Assembly (NCBI GenBank): GCA_934097105.1
Contig: CAKONI010000003.1
Coordinates: 1-54,235 of the forward strand
DNA length: 54,235 nucleotides
Source: an uncultured Bacilli bacterium
GTDB taxonomy: Bacteria; Bacillota_I; Bacilli_A; RF39; UBA660
Direction: 5' to 3'
Shown: positions 26,032 through 34,511 of the stretch, piece by piece
Layout: each line of letters starts with the position of its first letter
Position numbering within the stretch: position 1 is the stretch's first letter
Position numbers and translations under genes: made by a program
The notes under the pieces: model-generated
Told to the model about the DNA's origin: nothing
The model's input: only the letters and a program-made list of their open reading frames with translations
The model's database searches: none

Positions 26032-27032
26032 ATCATATCCTTAAAAAGACCATATATATACTTTTCAATATCAAATGTTTGAAGATCATTATAGGTTTCA
26101 CCGAAGCCTACATATTTTACTGGAATGTCGACTTCATCTTTTATAGCAAGTACAATACCACCTTTTGCAGTACCATCTAGTTTAGTAAGAACTATTCCTG
26201 TTATGTTTGTTACTTCTTTAAATGTTTTGGCTTGACTTATACCATTTTGTCCAGTGGTAGCGTCGATTACAAGTAATGTTTCGTGGGGTGCATCACTAAT
26301 AAAGTTTGATGTGACTCTATTGATTTTTTCAAGTTCTTTCATTAAATTAACTTTATTTTGCAAACGTCCAGCAGTATCTATTAAAACGATATCGAAGTTT
26401 TCTTCTTTTGCTTTTTCAAGACCATTATAGACAACTGAAGCTGGATCTTTTAATGATTCATCTCCTACAAAGGAGGCACCGGTTCTATCGGCCCATTCAC
26501 GTAGTTGATTGACAGCGCCTGCTCTAAAGGTGTCTGCTCCAATCATGAGTACTTTTTTACCTTTTTCGATTTCTTTTTTTGCTATTTTGGCAATAGTGGT
26601 TGTTTTACCAACTCCGTTTACTCCTACGAAGAGGATAACAGTTGGACCTTCTTTTGCGTAATTAATTTTATCTATTAGAATATCGCCATCAACATAAATG
26701 ATAAAAAGTTCATCAACTATTATTTCTTTAAGCATTTTTGGATCTTCTATTTTCTCGCTTTTTACTCTATCACGTAAGCGATCCATAAATTTCATAACAG
26801 TATTAACACCAAGATCTGCCATAATTAATATTTCTTCTAGTTCGTAAAAGAATTCTTCTGTTATTTTATTATATTTATTTGTTATATTAATAAGTTTAGA
26901 TACGAAGTTATCTCTTGTTTTAGTAAGACCCTTATCATATACTTTTACTTCATTTTCTAATTTTGAATTGTTACTACTTGTGGTTTCTTTTTCTTTGGAA
27001 AAAGCATTTTTAATTTTATTAAATAATCCCAT
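26028..27032 (-). CDS. ftsY: Signal recognition particle receptor FtsY
   Basis: This SRP GTPase receptor docks ribosome-nascent chain complexes at the membrane. It has a short acidic/basic A domain (GLFNKIKNAFSKEKE), a helical N domain and the NG GTPase core: G1 GVNGVGKTTTIAKIA, the insertion-box region ADTFRAGAVNQLREW, G3 IDTAGRLQNK, G4 TKLDGTAKGG and C-terminal GFGETYNDLQTFD. ATG 27032 follows GGGTGAT; the GTG three codons upstream lies inside that ribosome-binding site and is rejected. It is the first gene of an ftsY-ylxM pair. Confidence 0.96.
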   Translation of the reverse strand: MGLFNKIKNAFSKEKETTSSNNSKLENEVKVYDKGLTKTRDNFVSKLINITNKYNKITEEFFYELEEILIMADLGVNTVMKFMDRLRDRVKSEKIEDPKMLKEIIVDELFIIYVDGDILIDKINYAKEGPTVILFVGVNGVGKTTTIAKIAKKEIEKGKKVLMIGADTFRAGAVNQLREWADRTGASFVGDESLKDPASVVYNGLEKAKEENFDIVLIDTAGRLQNKVNLMKELEKINRVTSNFISDAPHETLLVIDATTGQNGISQAKTFKEVTNITGIVLTKLDGTAKGGIVLAIKDEVDIPVKYVGFGETYNDLQTFDIEKYIYGLFKDMM

Positions 27033-27059
27033 ATAAATCACCCTATATAAGATTATATC

Positions 27060-27088
27060 AAAAAAAATACAGTATTAAAACTGTATTT
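27060..27088 (-). terminator. Terminator after the downstream DUF1292-like gene
   Basis: ATACAGT (27067-27073) and ACTGTAT (27080-27086) pair, followed by a T8 run on the minus strand. It ends the coiled-coil cluster before ftsY. Confidence 0.8.
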
Positions 27089-27339
27089 TATAAATATTTT
27101 TCTAAAAGTTGTTGGAACTGAGGAAGAAGAACTTGTAATAGATTTGGATCTACTACTTTTTCTAGTGTTCCATCTTCATAGTGAACAACCATTACTTTGT
27201 ATACATCTGTAACATCAGATTCATCAGGTAATATTTCATTGACGTAAACGTATTCGTTTCCTTCATATTTTAATGCTTCTAGTACCACAACTTTGTCATT
27301 TTCTTCAAATGTTATGACATCATATCTTTTAAAAGTCAT
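27088..27339 (-). CDS. Small DUF1292-like protein
   Basis: The acidic 83-residue protein reads TFEENDKVVVLEALKYEGNEYVYVNEI followed by DVYKVMV, the beta pattern of the DUF1292/YrzB family. The biochemical role of that family is unknown. It is the last gene of the coiled-coil cluster, 13 bp after the 385-residue member. A second DUF1292-like gene opens the cluster. Confidence 0.7.
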   Translation of the reverse strand: MTFKRYDVITFEENDKVVVLEALKYEGNEYVYVNEILPDESDVTDVYKVMVVHYEDGTLEKVVDPNLLQVLLPQFQQLLEKYL

Positions 27340-27352
27340 ATTTCTCCCCTTT

Positions 27353-28510
27353 CTATCTACTATACCCCATAGTTTGATTTTGAATACTTTCGTAAGTTGG
27401 TTCTACAACTGGATTTACGGTAACTCCTTCATTTAATTCACCTGCTAAAGAATTAATCTCTGCTTCTGAGATTCTTTTTTCTTCATTAATTGTTTCTGTA
27501 TTACTTGAACTAGAAAATTTTGCTTTAATTTTTTCTATTCTATTTTTTAATCCTTCTTTAATTCTGGTTATAAAACTAACTTTTTTTCTTTTTTCAGGAG
27601 TTAAATGATTCTTTATATAATCCATTTGATACAATACATCTTGCATTTTATTTGGTTCTTGTGTTTGGTTATTTGAAATGTTGTTTGCTCTTAAGTTATC
27701 AGATAAATTTGGAATGTCTGCTACTTCATTTTCGTTTGTTTTTAATACTATGTTTTCTTGTGGGACAGGACCATTGACTACTCTATAGTTAAATTTATCA
27801 TTACTAACTGTATGAATTCTTGCCTGTCTAAGTTCAGACTTTACTTCTGGACTATTTTCTTTTTCAGTAGGTTTTTGCTCTTCTGGTTTATTTTCTTTTA
27901 CAACAGGTTCTTGCTCTTCTGGTGTATTTTCTTTTACAACAGGTTCTTGCTCTTCTGGTTTATTTTCTTTTTCAGTAGGTTTTTGCTCTTCTGGTTTATT
28001 TTCTTTTACAATAGGTTCTTGCTTTTCTGGTTCGTTTTCTCTTTCAACAGTTTTTTCTTCTTCTGGTGTATTTTCCTTTTCGATGGGTTTTTGTTCTATT
28101 TCTAGAACTCCTCTTTTTGAAAGCCTTTTCATTGATTTTAGAGCAAAGTTTATACGAAATTCAAGTTGTTCAATGTCAAAAGCAATCCTTTCTTTTTCTC
28201 TATCATTAGCAGGCTCTTTTTCTTTTAGCATTTCTTTTTCAGTATTATATGTATTGTAGTAATCATAGTAATACATAAGTTCAGTTACATAATGGTTTTC
28301 TGTTATATAGTTATCATATTCCATTTCGCTTTTACCTAAAGCTGCTGAAACTGGTCCGATAACGTCTATTCCTTTTTCCCATTCTTTACTTTTTACTGCG
28401 TCAACTGCTTTTTGTGCATATTCAACCTCAAGTTTTTTTAATCTTTCTTCTACTTTGAATGAAACAATTTCTAAATTAACTAGTTTTAAAAATTCATTAA
28501 TATTTTCCAT
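27353..28510 (-). CDS. Coiled-coil cluster protein 3 (paralog family, Pro/Glu repeats, basic C-terminus)
   Basis: The 385-residue protein's first ~135 residues (NEFLKLVNLEIVSFKVEERLKKLEVEYAQK, then KEPANDREKERIAFDIEQLEFRINFALKSMK) are clearly homologous to the two upstream proteins. A linker of repeated PEEQ(E/K)P(V/T)(V/E)KEN units follows (about 150-225). The C-terminus includes a short basic helix region (ISFITRIKEGLKNRIEKIKAKF-like, about 320-342). No signal peptide or membrane helix is evident, so it is probably cytoplasmic or peripherally membrane-bound. No known family is recognised. Confidence 0.6.
   Translation of the reverse strand: MENINEFLKLVNLEIVSFKVEERLKKLEVEYAQKAVDAVKSKEWEKGIDVIGPVSAALGKSEMEYDNYITENHYVTELMYYYDYYNTYNTEKEMLKEKEPANDREKERIAFDIEQLEFRINFALKSMKRLSKRGVLEIEQKPIEKENTPEEEKTVERENEPEKQEPIVKENKPEEQKPTEKENKPEEQEPVVKENTPEEQEPVVKENKPEEQKPTEKENSPEVKSELRQARIHTVSNDKFNYRVVNGPVPQENIVLKTNENEVADIPNLSDNLRANNISNNQTQEPNKMQDVLYQMDYIKNHLTPEKRKKVSFITRIKEGLKNRIEKIKAKFSSSSNTETINEEKRISEAEINSLAGELNEGVTVNPVVEPTYESIQNQTMGYSR
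27845..28070. repeat. In-frame Pro-Glu-Lys repeats
   Basis: About six copies of a 36-bp unit encode PEEQ-P--KEN blocks within the 385-residue protein. The DNA copies are close (for example TTTTGCTCTTCTGG recurs). Confidence 0.75.
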
Positions 28511-28525
28511 AATTTATCCTCCATC

Positions 28526-29404
28526 TTAAAGTTTTTTTCCAGAACTGTAATGTTTATAGGCTATACCAGCCAATGGTGCTACTACAAATACTGGGTTTGC
28601 AATTACAAGGGCTGCAGTTATAGCCCCTAGCGCTACTATTGCAGCGACTGTTTTTGAATTAATTTTGCTATTTAGGGTTGGTCCTGCTACTCCCATTTTT
28701 TTCGCTGTTTTCTTTTCAGGTTTTAATGTATTGTCCTCTTTTTGTTCTTCTGGTTTAGTAGCAGTTCCTGTAGAAGTATCTTTTTTTTGTTCAGGTTCTT
28801 TTTCTTCTTGATTTTCTTTTTCCTCATCTTGTTTTTCTTCATCCTGTTTTGCTTCGTCTTGTTTCGTTTCATTTTGATTTTCGTTATTTTTTTCTTTGTT
28901 TTCTGTTATTTCATTATCATCAGTATTACTTATACTATTTGCTTTGTTTTCTTTTTCTTGATCTTTTTTATTTTCTAAATCATCGGTATTGAATCTACTT
29001 CTATTTTTAGTTAATGATTTTAGTCTTTTAATTATGAAATTTTGCCTATTTTTAAGTTCTTCAATACTAAATTCATTTCTTGATTTTTCTCTGTCATTAG
29101 CAGGTTCTTTTGCAAGTAATGCTTTTAGTTTTTTTTCGTGTTCTTGATATTCTGCATAGTATTTTTTCATTTCTTCTACTTCTTTGTTTTGTGTTATATA
29201 TTCATCTAAATCTTGTTGTTTCTCTTCAAGTTTTTGTTCAAATATTTTGATAGCCTCTGAGCCTTTATCCCATTTTACATTTTTAACCTGATCTAGGTCT
29301 TTTTGTGCATATTCAATCTCAACTTCTTTTAGTTTTTTGTCCACTTTGTATGAAGTTATATCTAAATTAACTTTTTTTAAAAATGCTTCTAAGTCGTTAT
29401 TCAT
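28526..29404 (-). CDS. Coiled-coil cluster protein 2 (paralog family, C-terminal membrane hairpin)
   Basis: The protein has 292 residues from ATG 29404, chosen because it aligns with the N-termini of both paralogs and follows AAAGGGG; the frame extends 7 codons upstream. The shared N-domain (NNDLEAFLKKVNLDITSYKVDKKLKEVEIEYAQK...KEPANDREKSRNEFSIEELKNRQNFIIKRLKSLTKNR) is followed by an acidic Glu/Lys/Gln linker. A C-terminal hydrophobic stretch of about 35 residues (TVAAIVALGAITAALVIANPVFVVAPLAGIA) could span the membrane once or twice. It has its own strong promoter. The function is unknown; a membrane-tethered coiled-coil scaffold is one guess. Confidence 0.6.
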   Translation of the reverse strand: MNNDLEAFLKKVNLDITSYKVDKKLKEVEIEYAQKDLDQVKNVKWDKGSEAIKIFEQKLEEKQQDLDEYITQNKEVEEMKKYYAEYQEHEKKLKALLAKEPANDREKSRNEFSIEELKNRQNFIIKRLKSLTKNRSRFNTDDLENKKDQEKENKANSISNTDDNEITENKEKNNENQNETKQDEAKQDEEKQDEEKENQEEKEPEQKKDTSTGTATKPEEQKEDNTLKPEKKTAKKMGVAGPTLNSKINSKTVAAIVALGAITAALVIANPVFVVAPLAGIAYKHYSSGKKL

Positions 29405-29435
29405 AGGATCCATCGCCCCTTTCAATTACTTGCAT

Positions 29436-29464
29436 ATTATATCACAAAATCATAAATTTTACAA
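29436..29464 (-). promoter_or_regulatory. Internal promoter of the coiled-coil cluster
   Basis: TTGTAA (29459-29464), a 17-bp spacer and an extended TGATATAAT (-10 at 29436-29441) lie on the minus strand in the 95-bp gap after the 810-residue gene. Confidence 0.7.
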
Positions 29465-29520
29465 GTCTAATGTCAAAAAATCATATTGATTCAAAAATTA
29501 AGTGAATATATTTTTAATTA

Positions 29521-31953
29521 TTACCTTGATCTACCTGTACTTATTTCGTTATCATATAGCATTTCTTCGTATTCTAACATTTTTTCTCTTTCTTTATATG
29601 GTACTCTTGCCATTGTTTTCTTTTTGCCTATTTCTTTGTCAACAACACTGCAATATGCCATTGTAGCACCAGTACTTATTACTGTTGTTAATAGGTCACT
29701 GCCAAGTCCATCAAGTTGAGGAACTTCTGTAGTTTTCAATATTTCGCCATCTTTGTAGACTTCAAGTATTCCATTATTAAATTTGGTTACGGCGTCAGGA
29801 TTTTTTATTATGTAGTCCATTGAATCAACAGTTGAAGATAAGTCAAATTGAGGATTATTTGCTTGGTATTCTCTTAATTGTTCTATTGCGTTTTCATATA
29901 ATTTAGTTTGGTTTTTGTTTACTTCACTTGCAACTTCAGCAATTTTATTTAAGTATTCACTATCGCTTATCCTTTTATCTTTTAGGTCATTCACAGCATC
30001 AGTAAACTGTGAATTCATGCTTTCTATTTCATTATGTGAAGTTTGATGATTAATTTTGTCTGCAGCCCAATAATCGGTACTATTCATATCGTAAGTGTGT
30101 CCATCTAATGTTGCTGCTTGTCTTTCTCTTATATCAACGGCTCCTGCTTGATTAGCATATGAATTTGCTGTCATACCTTTACCAAAGTCATCTCTTTTTG
30201 ATGTGATATCATTTCCTATAGAATGTATTTGATCTTCTACATCATTTAATTTTTGATTTATTTCTGCAACTAAGTTTGGATTGTCTATTAAGTGTGTAAC
30301 GATTCCGTGTATAGATGAAACTGCAGCTGTTCCAAGAGCAATTGTACCCATAATGTCTCTGATATGTGTGTCTTGACTATAATCAAGTAATGTTGCCATT
30401 GGTGTATAACTTCTTTTGCCTGTTGAAACTTCTCCTACAAATCTTTTTTTGTCGTATGATGTGTTTTCTGCTTCAAGTCTTTGTCTTTCAATGAATGAAC
30501 TTACTGCTAATTCGTCATTTCCTTCTTCGATTGCTTTTTTAAAGTCTGCTGATAAAATCGCTTCTTGATCCATAAGCTTTTGATCATTTCCATGTTTTAC
30601 AGCATCAGCATATCCGACATAGTTCATTCCTTTTCCGATAGTAGTTGCCCTTACTATTTCTTCAAAGCCATGGCTTCCGCCACCTATATAATAATTTGCT
30701 TGGTCTTGATTACTAGTAAACTCTTTTAAAAGTTCTGCTTTTCCGTCATATAAATTTGCTCTTTCTCCTTCAAGTTGTATTCTTTTTTCTTCAGTTAAAT
30801 CTCCTTCTAATTCTTTGTTTATTCCTTCAATAAGTAAGTAATCACCGGCGATTTTAGAGAAAATTTTCTTGTTTGTCATGTTTAAAGCATCTATTTTTTC
30901 TTGGCAGTATTTTTTCATTCTATTTACAATTGGTGCTGTGAATGCTTCCGGATACATTGATTGTTTGAAGAATGACGCTGTTCCATCTTTTAAAATTGTT
31001 TCTAAGTCTTTTTCTGGTAAATTATTAAGTCTTTCTTTTAAACTATTTATTTTGTCTATTTGTTCTTGTTTTACTGTTAACCCACGTATATTACAGACAA
31101 TCTTATTCATCATTGTTCTAAAACTTTTACTGACCCCTGCAATATTATATTTTAGATTTCCAGTATGAACGTTTTTTTCAAATTCATCCCTTATTTTTAT
31201 TTTTCTTAATGTTAGTTTATTATAAGCCCTTTTATCTTTTACCTTGAAATCAAGTCCTCTATTTAATTCAGCCATGATGACTTCTATTGTCCTAGGTCTT
31301 GATTGTAGATCTTTTTCAATTTCACTTTCTGGATCTTCTATTTCAGGATCATCTCTTTCTGGATTATCCTTTTCCGGATCATCTCTTTCTGGATTATCCT
31401 TTTCCGGATCATCTCTTTCTGGATCATCCTTTTCCGGATTATCTCTTTCTGGATCATCCTTTTCTGGATTATCTCTTTTTGGATCATCCTTTTCAGGTTC
31501 TTCCTTTTTTGGATTTTCTTTTTCTAGATCATCAGTGTTAAATAAACTTCTGTTTTTTGTTAATGCCCTTAATCTTTCTATTATAAATTTTTGTTTAAAT
31601 TTAAGTTCTTCAATACTAAACTCATTTCTTGATTTTTCATTAGCATTAGCAGGTTCTTTTTCAAGTAATGCTTTTAATTTTTTTTCACATTCTTGATATT
31701 CTGCATAGTACTTCTTTATTTCATCCATTTCTTTATTTTCATATAAGAAATCCTCTAAGTCTTTTTGCTTATTTGCAAGCACCTCTTCTAGTACTTGAAC
31801 AATGTTTGATCCTCTTTCCCATGTGTGCTCTTTTGTGGCGTCTACATCTTTTTGTGCATATTCAATGTCAGCAAGTTTAAGTGTTCTGGTTGTTTCATAA
31901 GAAACTATGTCTAGATTGACTCTTTTTAAAAATGCTTCTAATTCAGTATTCAT
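29521..31953 (-). CDS. Coiled-coil cluster protein 1 (largest paralog, Asp/Pro repeats, long helical C-region)
   Basis: The 810-residue protein has the same ~135-residue N-domain as the two following genes (NTELEAFLKRVNLDIVSYETTRTLKLADIEYAQK...KEPANANEKSRNEFSIEELKFKQKFIIERLRALTKNR). An extremely acidic linker of (D/E)(D/N)P(E/K)(K/R)D pentapeptide repeats follows (about 148-208). The 600-residue helical C-region contains two weak hydrophobic segments (IMGTIALGTAAVSSIHGIVTHLI and LLTTVISTGATMAYCSVV). No catalytic motif is recognised. It begins 1 bp after the DUF1292-like gene, so the two are translated together. Confidence 0.6.
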   Translation of the reverse strand: MNTELEAFLKRVNLDIVSYETTRTLKLADIEYAQKDVDATKEHTWERGSNIVQVLEEVLANKQKDLEDFLYENKEMDEIKKYYAEYQECEKKLKALLEKEPANANEKSRNEFSIEELKFKQKFIIERLRALTKNRSLFNTDDLEKENPKKEEPEKDDPKRDNPEKDDPERDNPEKDDPERDDPEKDNPERDDPEKDNPERDDPEIEDPESEIEKDLQSRPRTIEVIMAELNRGLDFKVKDKRAYNKLTLRKIKIRDEFEKNVHTGNLKYNIAGVSKSFRTMMNKIVCNIRGLTVKQEQIDKINSLKERLNNLPEKDLETILKDGTASFFKQSMYPEAFTAPIVNRMKKYCQEKIDALNMTNKKIFSKIAGDYLLIEGINKELEGDLTEEKRIQLEGERANLYDGKAELLKEFTSNQDQANYYIGGGSHGFEEIVRATTIGKGMNYVGYADAVKHGNDQKLMDQEAILSADFKKAIEEGNDELAVSSFIERQRLEAENTSYDKKRFVGEVSTGKRSYTPMATLLDYSQDTHIRDIMGTIALGTAAVSSIHGIVTHLIDNPNLVAEINQKLNDVEDQIHSIGNDITSKRDDFGKGMTANSYANQAGAVDIRERQAATLDGHTYDMNSTDYWAADKINHQTSHNEIESMNSQFTDAVNDLKDKRISDSEYLNKIAEVASEVNKNQTKLYENAIEQLREYQANNPQFDLSSTVDSMDYIIKNPDAVTKFNNGILEVYKDGEILKTTEVPQLDGLGSDLLTTVISTGATMAYCSVVDKEIGKKKTMARVPYKEREKMLEYEEMLYDNEISTGRSR
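31315..31510. repeat. 15-bp tandem repeats encoding PE(K/R)D(D/N)
   Basis: About a dozen pentapeptide units are encoded by near-identical alternating 15-mers (TCCTTTTCCGGATCATCTC-like). This is a classic substrate for repeat-number change. Confidence 0.85.
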
Positions 31954-31954
31954 C

Positions 31955-32221
31955 TTACTTTTTTCCGCCTTGGTTTAATATATCTAAAGCACTGTTAGCT
32001 AGTTCAAATTCTTCAGGTGTTTCAATCATGTATAGTTCTCCTGTGAATTCATTTGTTGGATAACACGCAAAAAGAACTTTTCCTTCATTATTAACTATTT
32101 TATCATCTGTAAATCCTACATATGTTTTTCCATTTTCAGGGCAATCAAATGTTAAAACTACTTTATAAACAATATCTCCTTCATCTGTTTGAATAACTAC
32201 TCTTTCATCTTCTAACTTCAT
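31955..32221 (-). CDS. Small DUF1292-like protein at head of the coiled-coil cluster
   Basis: The acidic 88-residue protein opens KLEDERVVIQTDEGDIVYKVVLTFDCPENGKTYVGFTD and continues with ELYMIETPEEFELANSALD, consistent with the DUF1292 fold (resembles the 83-residue protein at the other end of the cluster). AGGAGG lies 7 nt upstream of the ATG. The cluster of three related large proteins bracketed by two DUF1292-like genes suggests a joint function that I cannot name. Confidence 0.7.
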   Translation of the reverse strand: MKLEDERVVIQTDEGDIVYKVVLTFDCPENGKTYVGFTDDKIVNNEGKVLFACYPTNEFTGELYMIETPEEFELANSALDILNQGGKK

Positions 32222-32260
32222 ATATATTTTTCCTCCTATTTTAATTTTAAGTTAAAAAGA

Positions 32261-32320
32261 AAAAAATGTCAAATAAAACTCGCCATTTGGCTTGTTTTTC
32301 TTTAGTACTTGACATTTTTT
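32261..32320 (-). terminator. Terminator of the tRNA-uppS operon
   Basis: A perfect 12-bp stem (AAAAAATGTCAA 32261-32272, TTGACATTTTTT 32309-32320) encloses a second helix (GCCA/TGGC). On the minus strand it ends in a T-rich run, right at the uppS stop. Confidence 0.75.
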
Positions 32321-33023
32321 ATTCGGTTATTCCTCCGAATCTTCTGTTACGTTTGTAGTATTCGTCTAGAATTTTATTAAATTTTGAGGGGGTAAAATCT
32401 GGAAACAAAGTACTTGTAAAGCAAAATTCTGCATAAGATATTTGAAAAAGTAGAAAATTACTTATTCTCATTTCTCCGCTTGTTCTTATAAGAAAATCAA
32501 CATCAGGAAGTTTATTATAAAGATTATCTGAGATTAGTTTTTCATTTATGTCATCTATACTTATTTCGCCTTTTAGAAGTGAGGCTCCTATTTTTTTAGT
32601 GGCATCTACTATTTCACTTTTTCCACCATAATTTAAGCAGAAGTTGGCTACTAAGCCTGTGTTACTACTAGTATCATCTTCAAGGTGTTTCATACTTTTT
32701 AGTACTTCTTCTGATAGGCCTTCTTTTCTTCCTGAAAAGATAATTTTAATATTTTCATTTTTATATTTTTTATTTACTCTTGTGAACATCTTAATAAATA
32801 GATTCATTAAATAGTCTACTTCTTCTTTACTTCTTTTAAAATTTTCTGTTGAGAAGACATATAGACTTAAATATTTTATGTTTGTATTTTTATTTGTGTA
32901 TAAAATAAGTTTTTCAAGTGTTTTTGATCCTTTTAGGTGACCGGCACTTCTGGAAAGGCCTCTTTTTTTTGCCCATCTGCCGTTTCCGTCTACTATTATG
33001 GCAACGTGTTTTAGTTCATTCAT
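32319..33023 (-). CDS. uppS: Isoprenyl (undecaprenyl diphosphate) synthase UppS
   Basis: This cis-prenyltransferase makes the C55 lipid carrier for wall polymers. It has HVAIIVDGNGRWAKKRG (catalytic Asp in VDGNGRWA), GHLKGSKTLEK, STENFKRSKEEV, LNYGGKSEI and the C-terminal DFLIRTSGEMRISNFLLFQISYAEFCF. The protein has 234 residues from ATG 33023, preceded by GGAG. The frame is open for 56 more codons upstream, but these are only translated tRNA sequence. It lies 50 bp after tRNA-Pro and probably shares the tRNA promoter. The usual partner cdsA does not follow. Confidence 0.95.
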   Translation of the reverse strand: MNELKHVAIIVDGNGRWAKKRGLSRSAGHLKGSKTLEKLILYTNKNTNIKYLSLYVFSTENFKRSKEEVDYLMNLFIKMFTRVNKKYKNENIKIIFSGRKEGLSEEVLKSMKHLEDDTSSNTGLVANFCLNYGGKSEIVDATKKIGASLLKGEISIDDINEKLISDNLYNKLPDVDFLIRTSGEMRISNFLLFQISYAEFCFTSTLFPDFTPSKFNKILDEYYKRNRRFGGITE

Positions 33024-33075
33024 AAATTTACTCCTAAAAAAAACTCTTAGATAAATCCAAGAGTAATATTCAAAC

Positions 33076-33152
33076 TGGTCGGGAAGACAGGATTTGAACC
33101 TGCAACCCCTTGGTCCCAAACCAAGTGCTCTACCAAGTTGAGCCACTTCCCG
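33076..33152 (-). tRNA. tRNA-Pro (anticodon TGG)
   Basis: This 77-nt gene has acceptor arms CGGGAAG and CTTCCCG, and the anticodon loop TTTGGGA between ACTTGG and CCAAGG arms gives TGG. The T-loop is GGTTCAAATCC and the 3' CCA is encoded. It follows tRNA-Arg by 4 bp and precedes uppS. Confidence 0.97.
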
Positions 33153-33156
33153 AAGA

Positions 33157-33233
<77 letters not shown>

Positions 33234-33267
33234 AGCGCTTTACACTTTATTAACCAAGTGCTATTTA

Positions 33268-33296
33268 ATTATACAATAAGTAATTACATTTTTCAA
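33268..33296 (-). promoter_or_regulatory. Promoter of the tRNA-Arg/tRNA-Pro/uppS operon
   Basis: TTGAAA (33291-33296) and TATAAT (33268-33273) have a 17-bp spacer, 35 bp before the first tRNA. Confidence 0.75.
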
Positions 33297-33331
33297 GTAT
33301 ATATAATAAAATTTCTTAAAAATTTTTCAAA

Positions 33332-34207
33332 TTATTGTCTTTTCACTCCAAATTCTACGTCTTTTACATCATAATTTGCTAGAACTGAGGATTTTATAAC
33401 TTTTTTTTCGTTTTCTTCTAGTTCTCTGTTTAGAATAATATAAATGCTTTTTGAGGTTATTTTATAATCTATTAATTCTACATTGTCAACCATTGAAATC
33501 AGATTAAGTCCATAAACCATATTTTCTAAGTTGTCGATAATAATTTCTAATTTTTCTTTTGTTCCGTTAACGTATTTGGTGACTGGAACTTCGTAATATG
33601 TTCCTTCATTTTTACCATAATAAGTCATAACTATTTTTACAATATCTTTAGTAGAACTGATTTCGTATGTTTTATTAATTCCAAAGTCTGTGGTTAGTAG
33701 CGTTGGGAGGGGTTTATTGGTGTGTGGTACATATTTTAGCATGTCTTTATCTGCATATATTTCTATTCCTAATATATCTTTGTTATCGCTTATTGTATAT
33801 ATTATGGATTCGATCATTTTTTCTGATTGTTCTTTATTTATATCATAAAGTTCATGTGAAAAATATAGTTTTACTATAGAATCTTCAATTTTAACATCTA
33901 GTATTTTTGTGTTTTTGGGAAGTATTGGTTTGAAGTAACTAGGAAGTAATGAATTTTTATTGTTTTCTTCGGTCATAATTTCTAGTTTTTCTTTTATTTT
34001 GTCTTCTAAGGAAAGTTCTTTGCTTACATAGACGCTTGCTTTTGATATGTAGTTGTCTTTGTTTAATGTATATATATAAGATGCTTTTACGAATTTTTTT
34101 GTATGTGTTTCTTCTAGTGTTCCTTTCATAAAAGTACATACTATGAATACTATAAAAAAGATAATTGTGGTTAAAAATATTCTATTAAAGGCTTTTCTTT
34201 TTAACAT
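33332..34207 (-). CDS. gerM: GerM-like sporulation/germination lipoprotein or membrane protein (two GerMN domains)
   Basis: The 291-residue protein has one N-terminal membrane helix (IFLTTIIFFIVFIVCTFM) and two successive GerMN-type domains. The first is LPKNTKILDVKIEDSIVKLYFSHELYDI...ESIIYTISDNKDILGIEIYADK; the second is TKYVNGTKEKLEIIIDNLENM...LISMVDNVELIDYKITSKSIYIIL. In Bacillus GerM helps the SpoIIIA-SpoIIQ channel between mother cell and forespore. Its position just after gerE and spoIIIAH supports this. GAGGGGATAAC precedes the ATG. The Cys in the first helix might be lipidated, but no clean lipobox is seen. Confidence 0.8.
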   Translation of the reverse strand: MLKRKAFNRIFLTTIIFFIVFIVCTFMKGTLEETHTKKFVKASYIYTLNKDNYISKASVYVSKELSLEDKIKEKLEIMTEENNKNSLLPSYFKPILPKNTKILDVKIEDSIVKLYFSHELYDINKEQSEKMIESIIYTISDNKDILGIEIYADKDMLKYVPHTNKPLPTLLTTDFGINKTYEISSTKDIVKIVMTYYGKNEGTYYEVPVTKYVNGTKEKLEIIIDNLENMVYGLNLISMVDNVELIDYKITSKSIYIILNRELEENEKKVIKSSVLANYDVKDVEFGVKRQ

Positions 34208-34234
34208 GTTATCCCCTCATGAAAGCATATGAAA

Positions 34235-34258
34235 AGACATGTAAACTTATACATGTCT
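34235..34258 (-). terminator. Terminator of gerE
   Basis: AGACATGT (34235-34242) pairs with ACATGTCT (34251-34258) around an 8-nt loop, followed by TTTTC on the minus strand. The stem overlaps the gerE stop. Confidence 0.6.
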
Positions 34259-34463
34259 AAAGTGTTATTTCATTTAATTTTAATAGTTCAACGACAGCGC
34301 CTGCTCTACCTTTAACACCAAGTTTTTGCATTACATTAGAAATATGATTTCTTACAGTCTTTTCACTAATTCCTAAATCATCAGCAATTTCTTTAGTTGA
34401 TCTATTTTCCACTAAAAGAAGAAACACTTCTCTTTCTCTTTTTGTTAATATTGATTTTTTAAT
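34257..34463 (-). CDS. gerE: GerE, late mother-cell transcription regulator, apparent ATT start
   Basis: This LuxR-type DNA-binding protein tunes SigK-dependent coat genes. Of 68 residues, LTKREREVFLLLVENRSTKE, ISEKTVRNHISNVMQKLGVK and GRAGAVVELLKLNEI are almost identical to Bacillus GerE, including the recognition helix KTVRNHIS. The frame has no ATG, GTG or TTG before its upstream stop (TGA at 34473-34475). Only four codons (GGG ATA TTT ATT) precede the conserved Lys-Lys. GAGGG (34470-34474) sits 6 nt before ATT 34463, making ATT the likely start, as in infC. A SigK-like promoter lies upstream. Gene finders requiring standard starts will miss it. Confidence 0.9.
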   Translation of the reverse strand: MKKSILTKREREVFLLLVENRSTKEIADDLGISEKTVRNHISNVMQKLGVKGRAGAVVELLKLNEITL

Positions 34464-34511
34464 AAATATCCCTCACTTTCTAGATCTGGGTGGTTTTTAT
34501 ATTATTCATAT

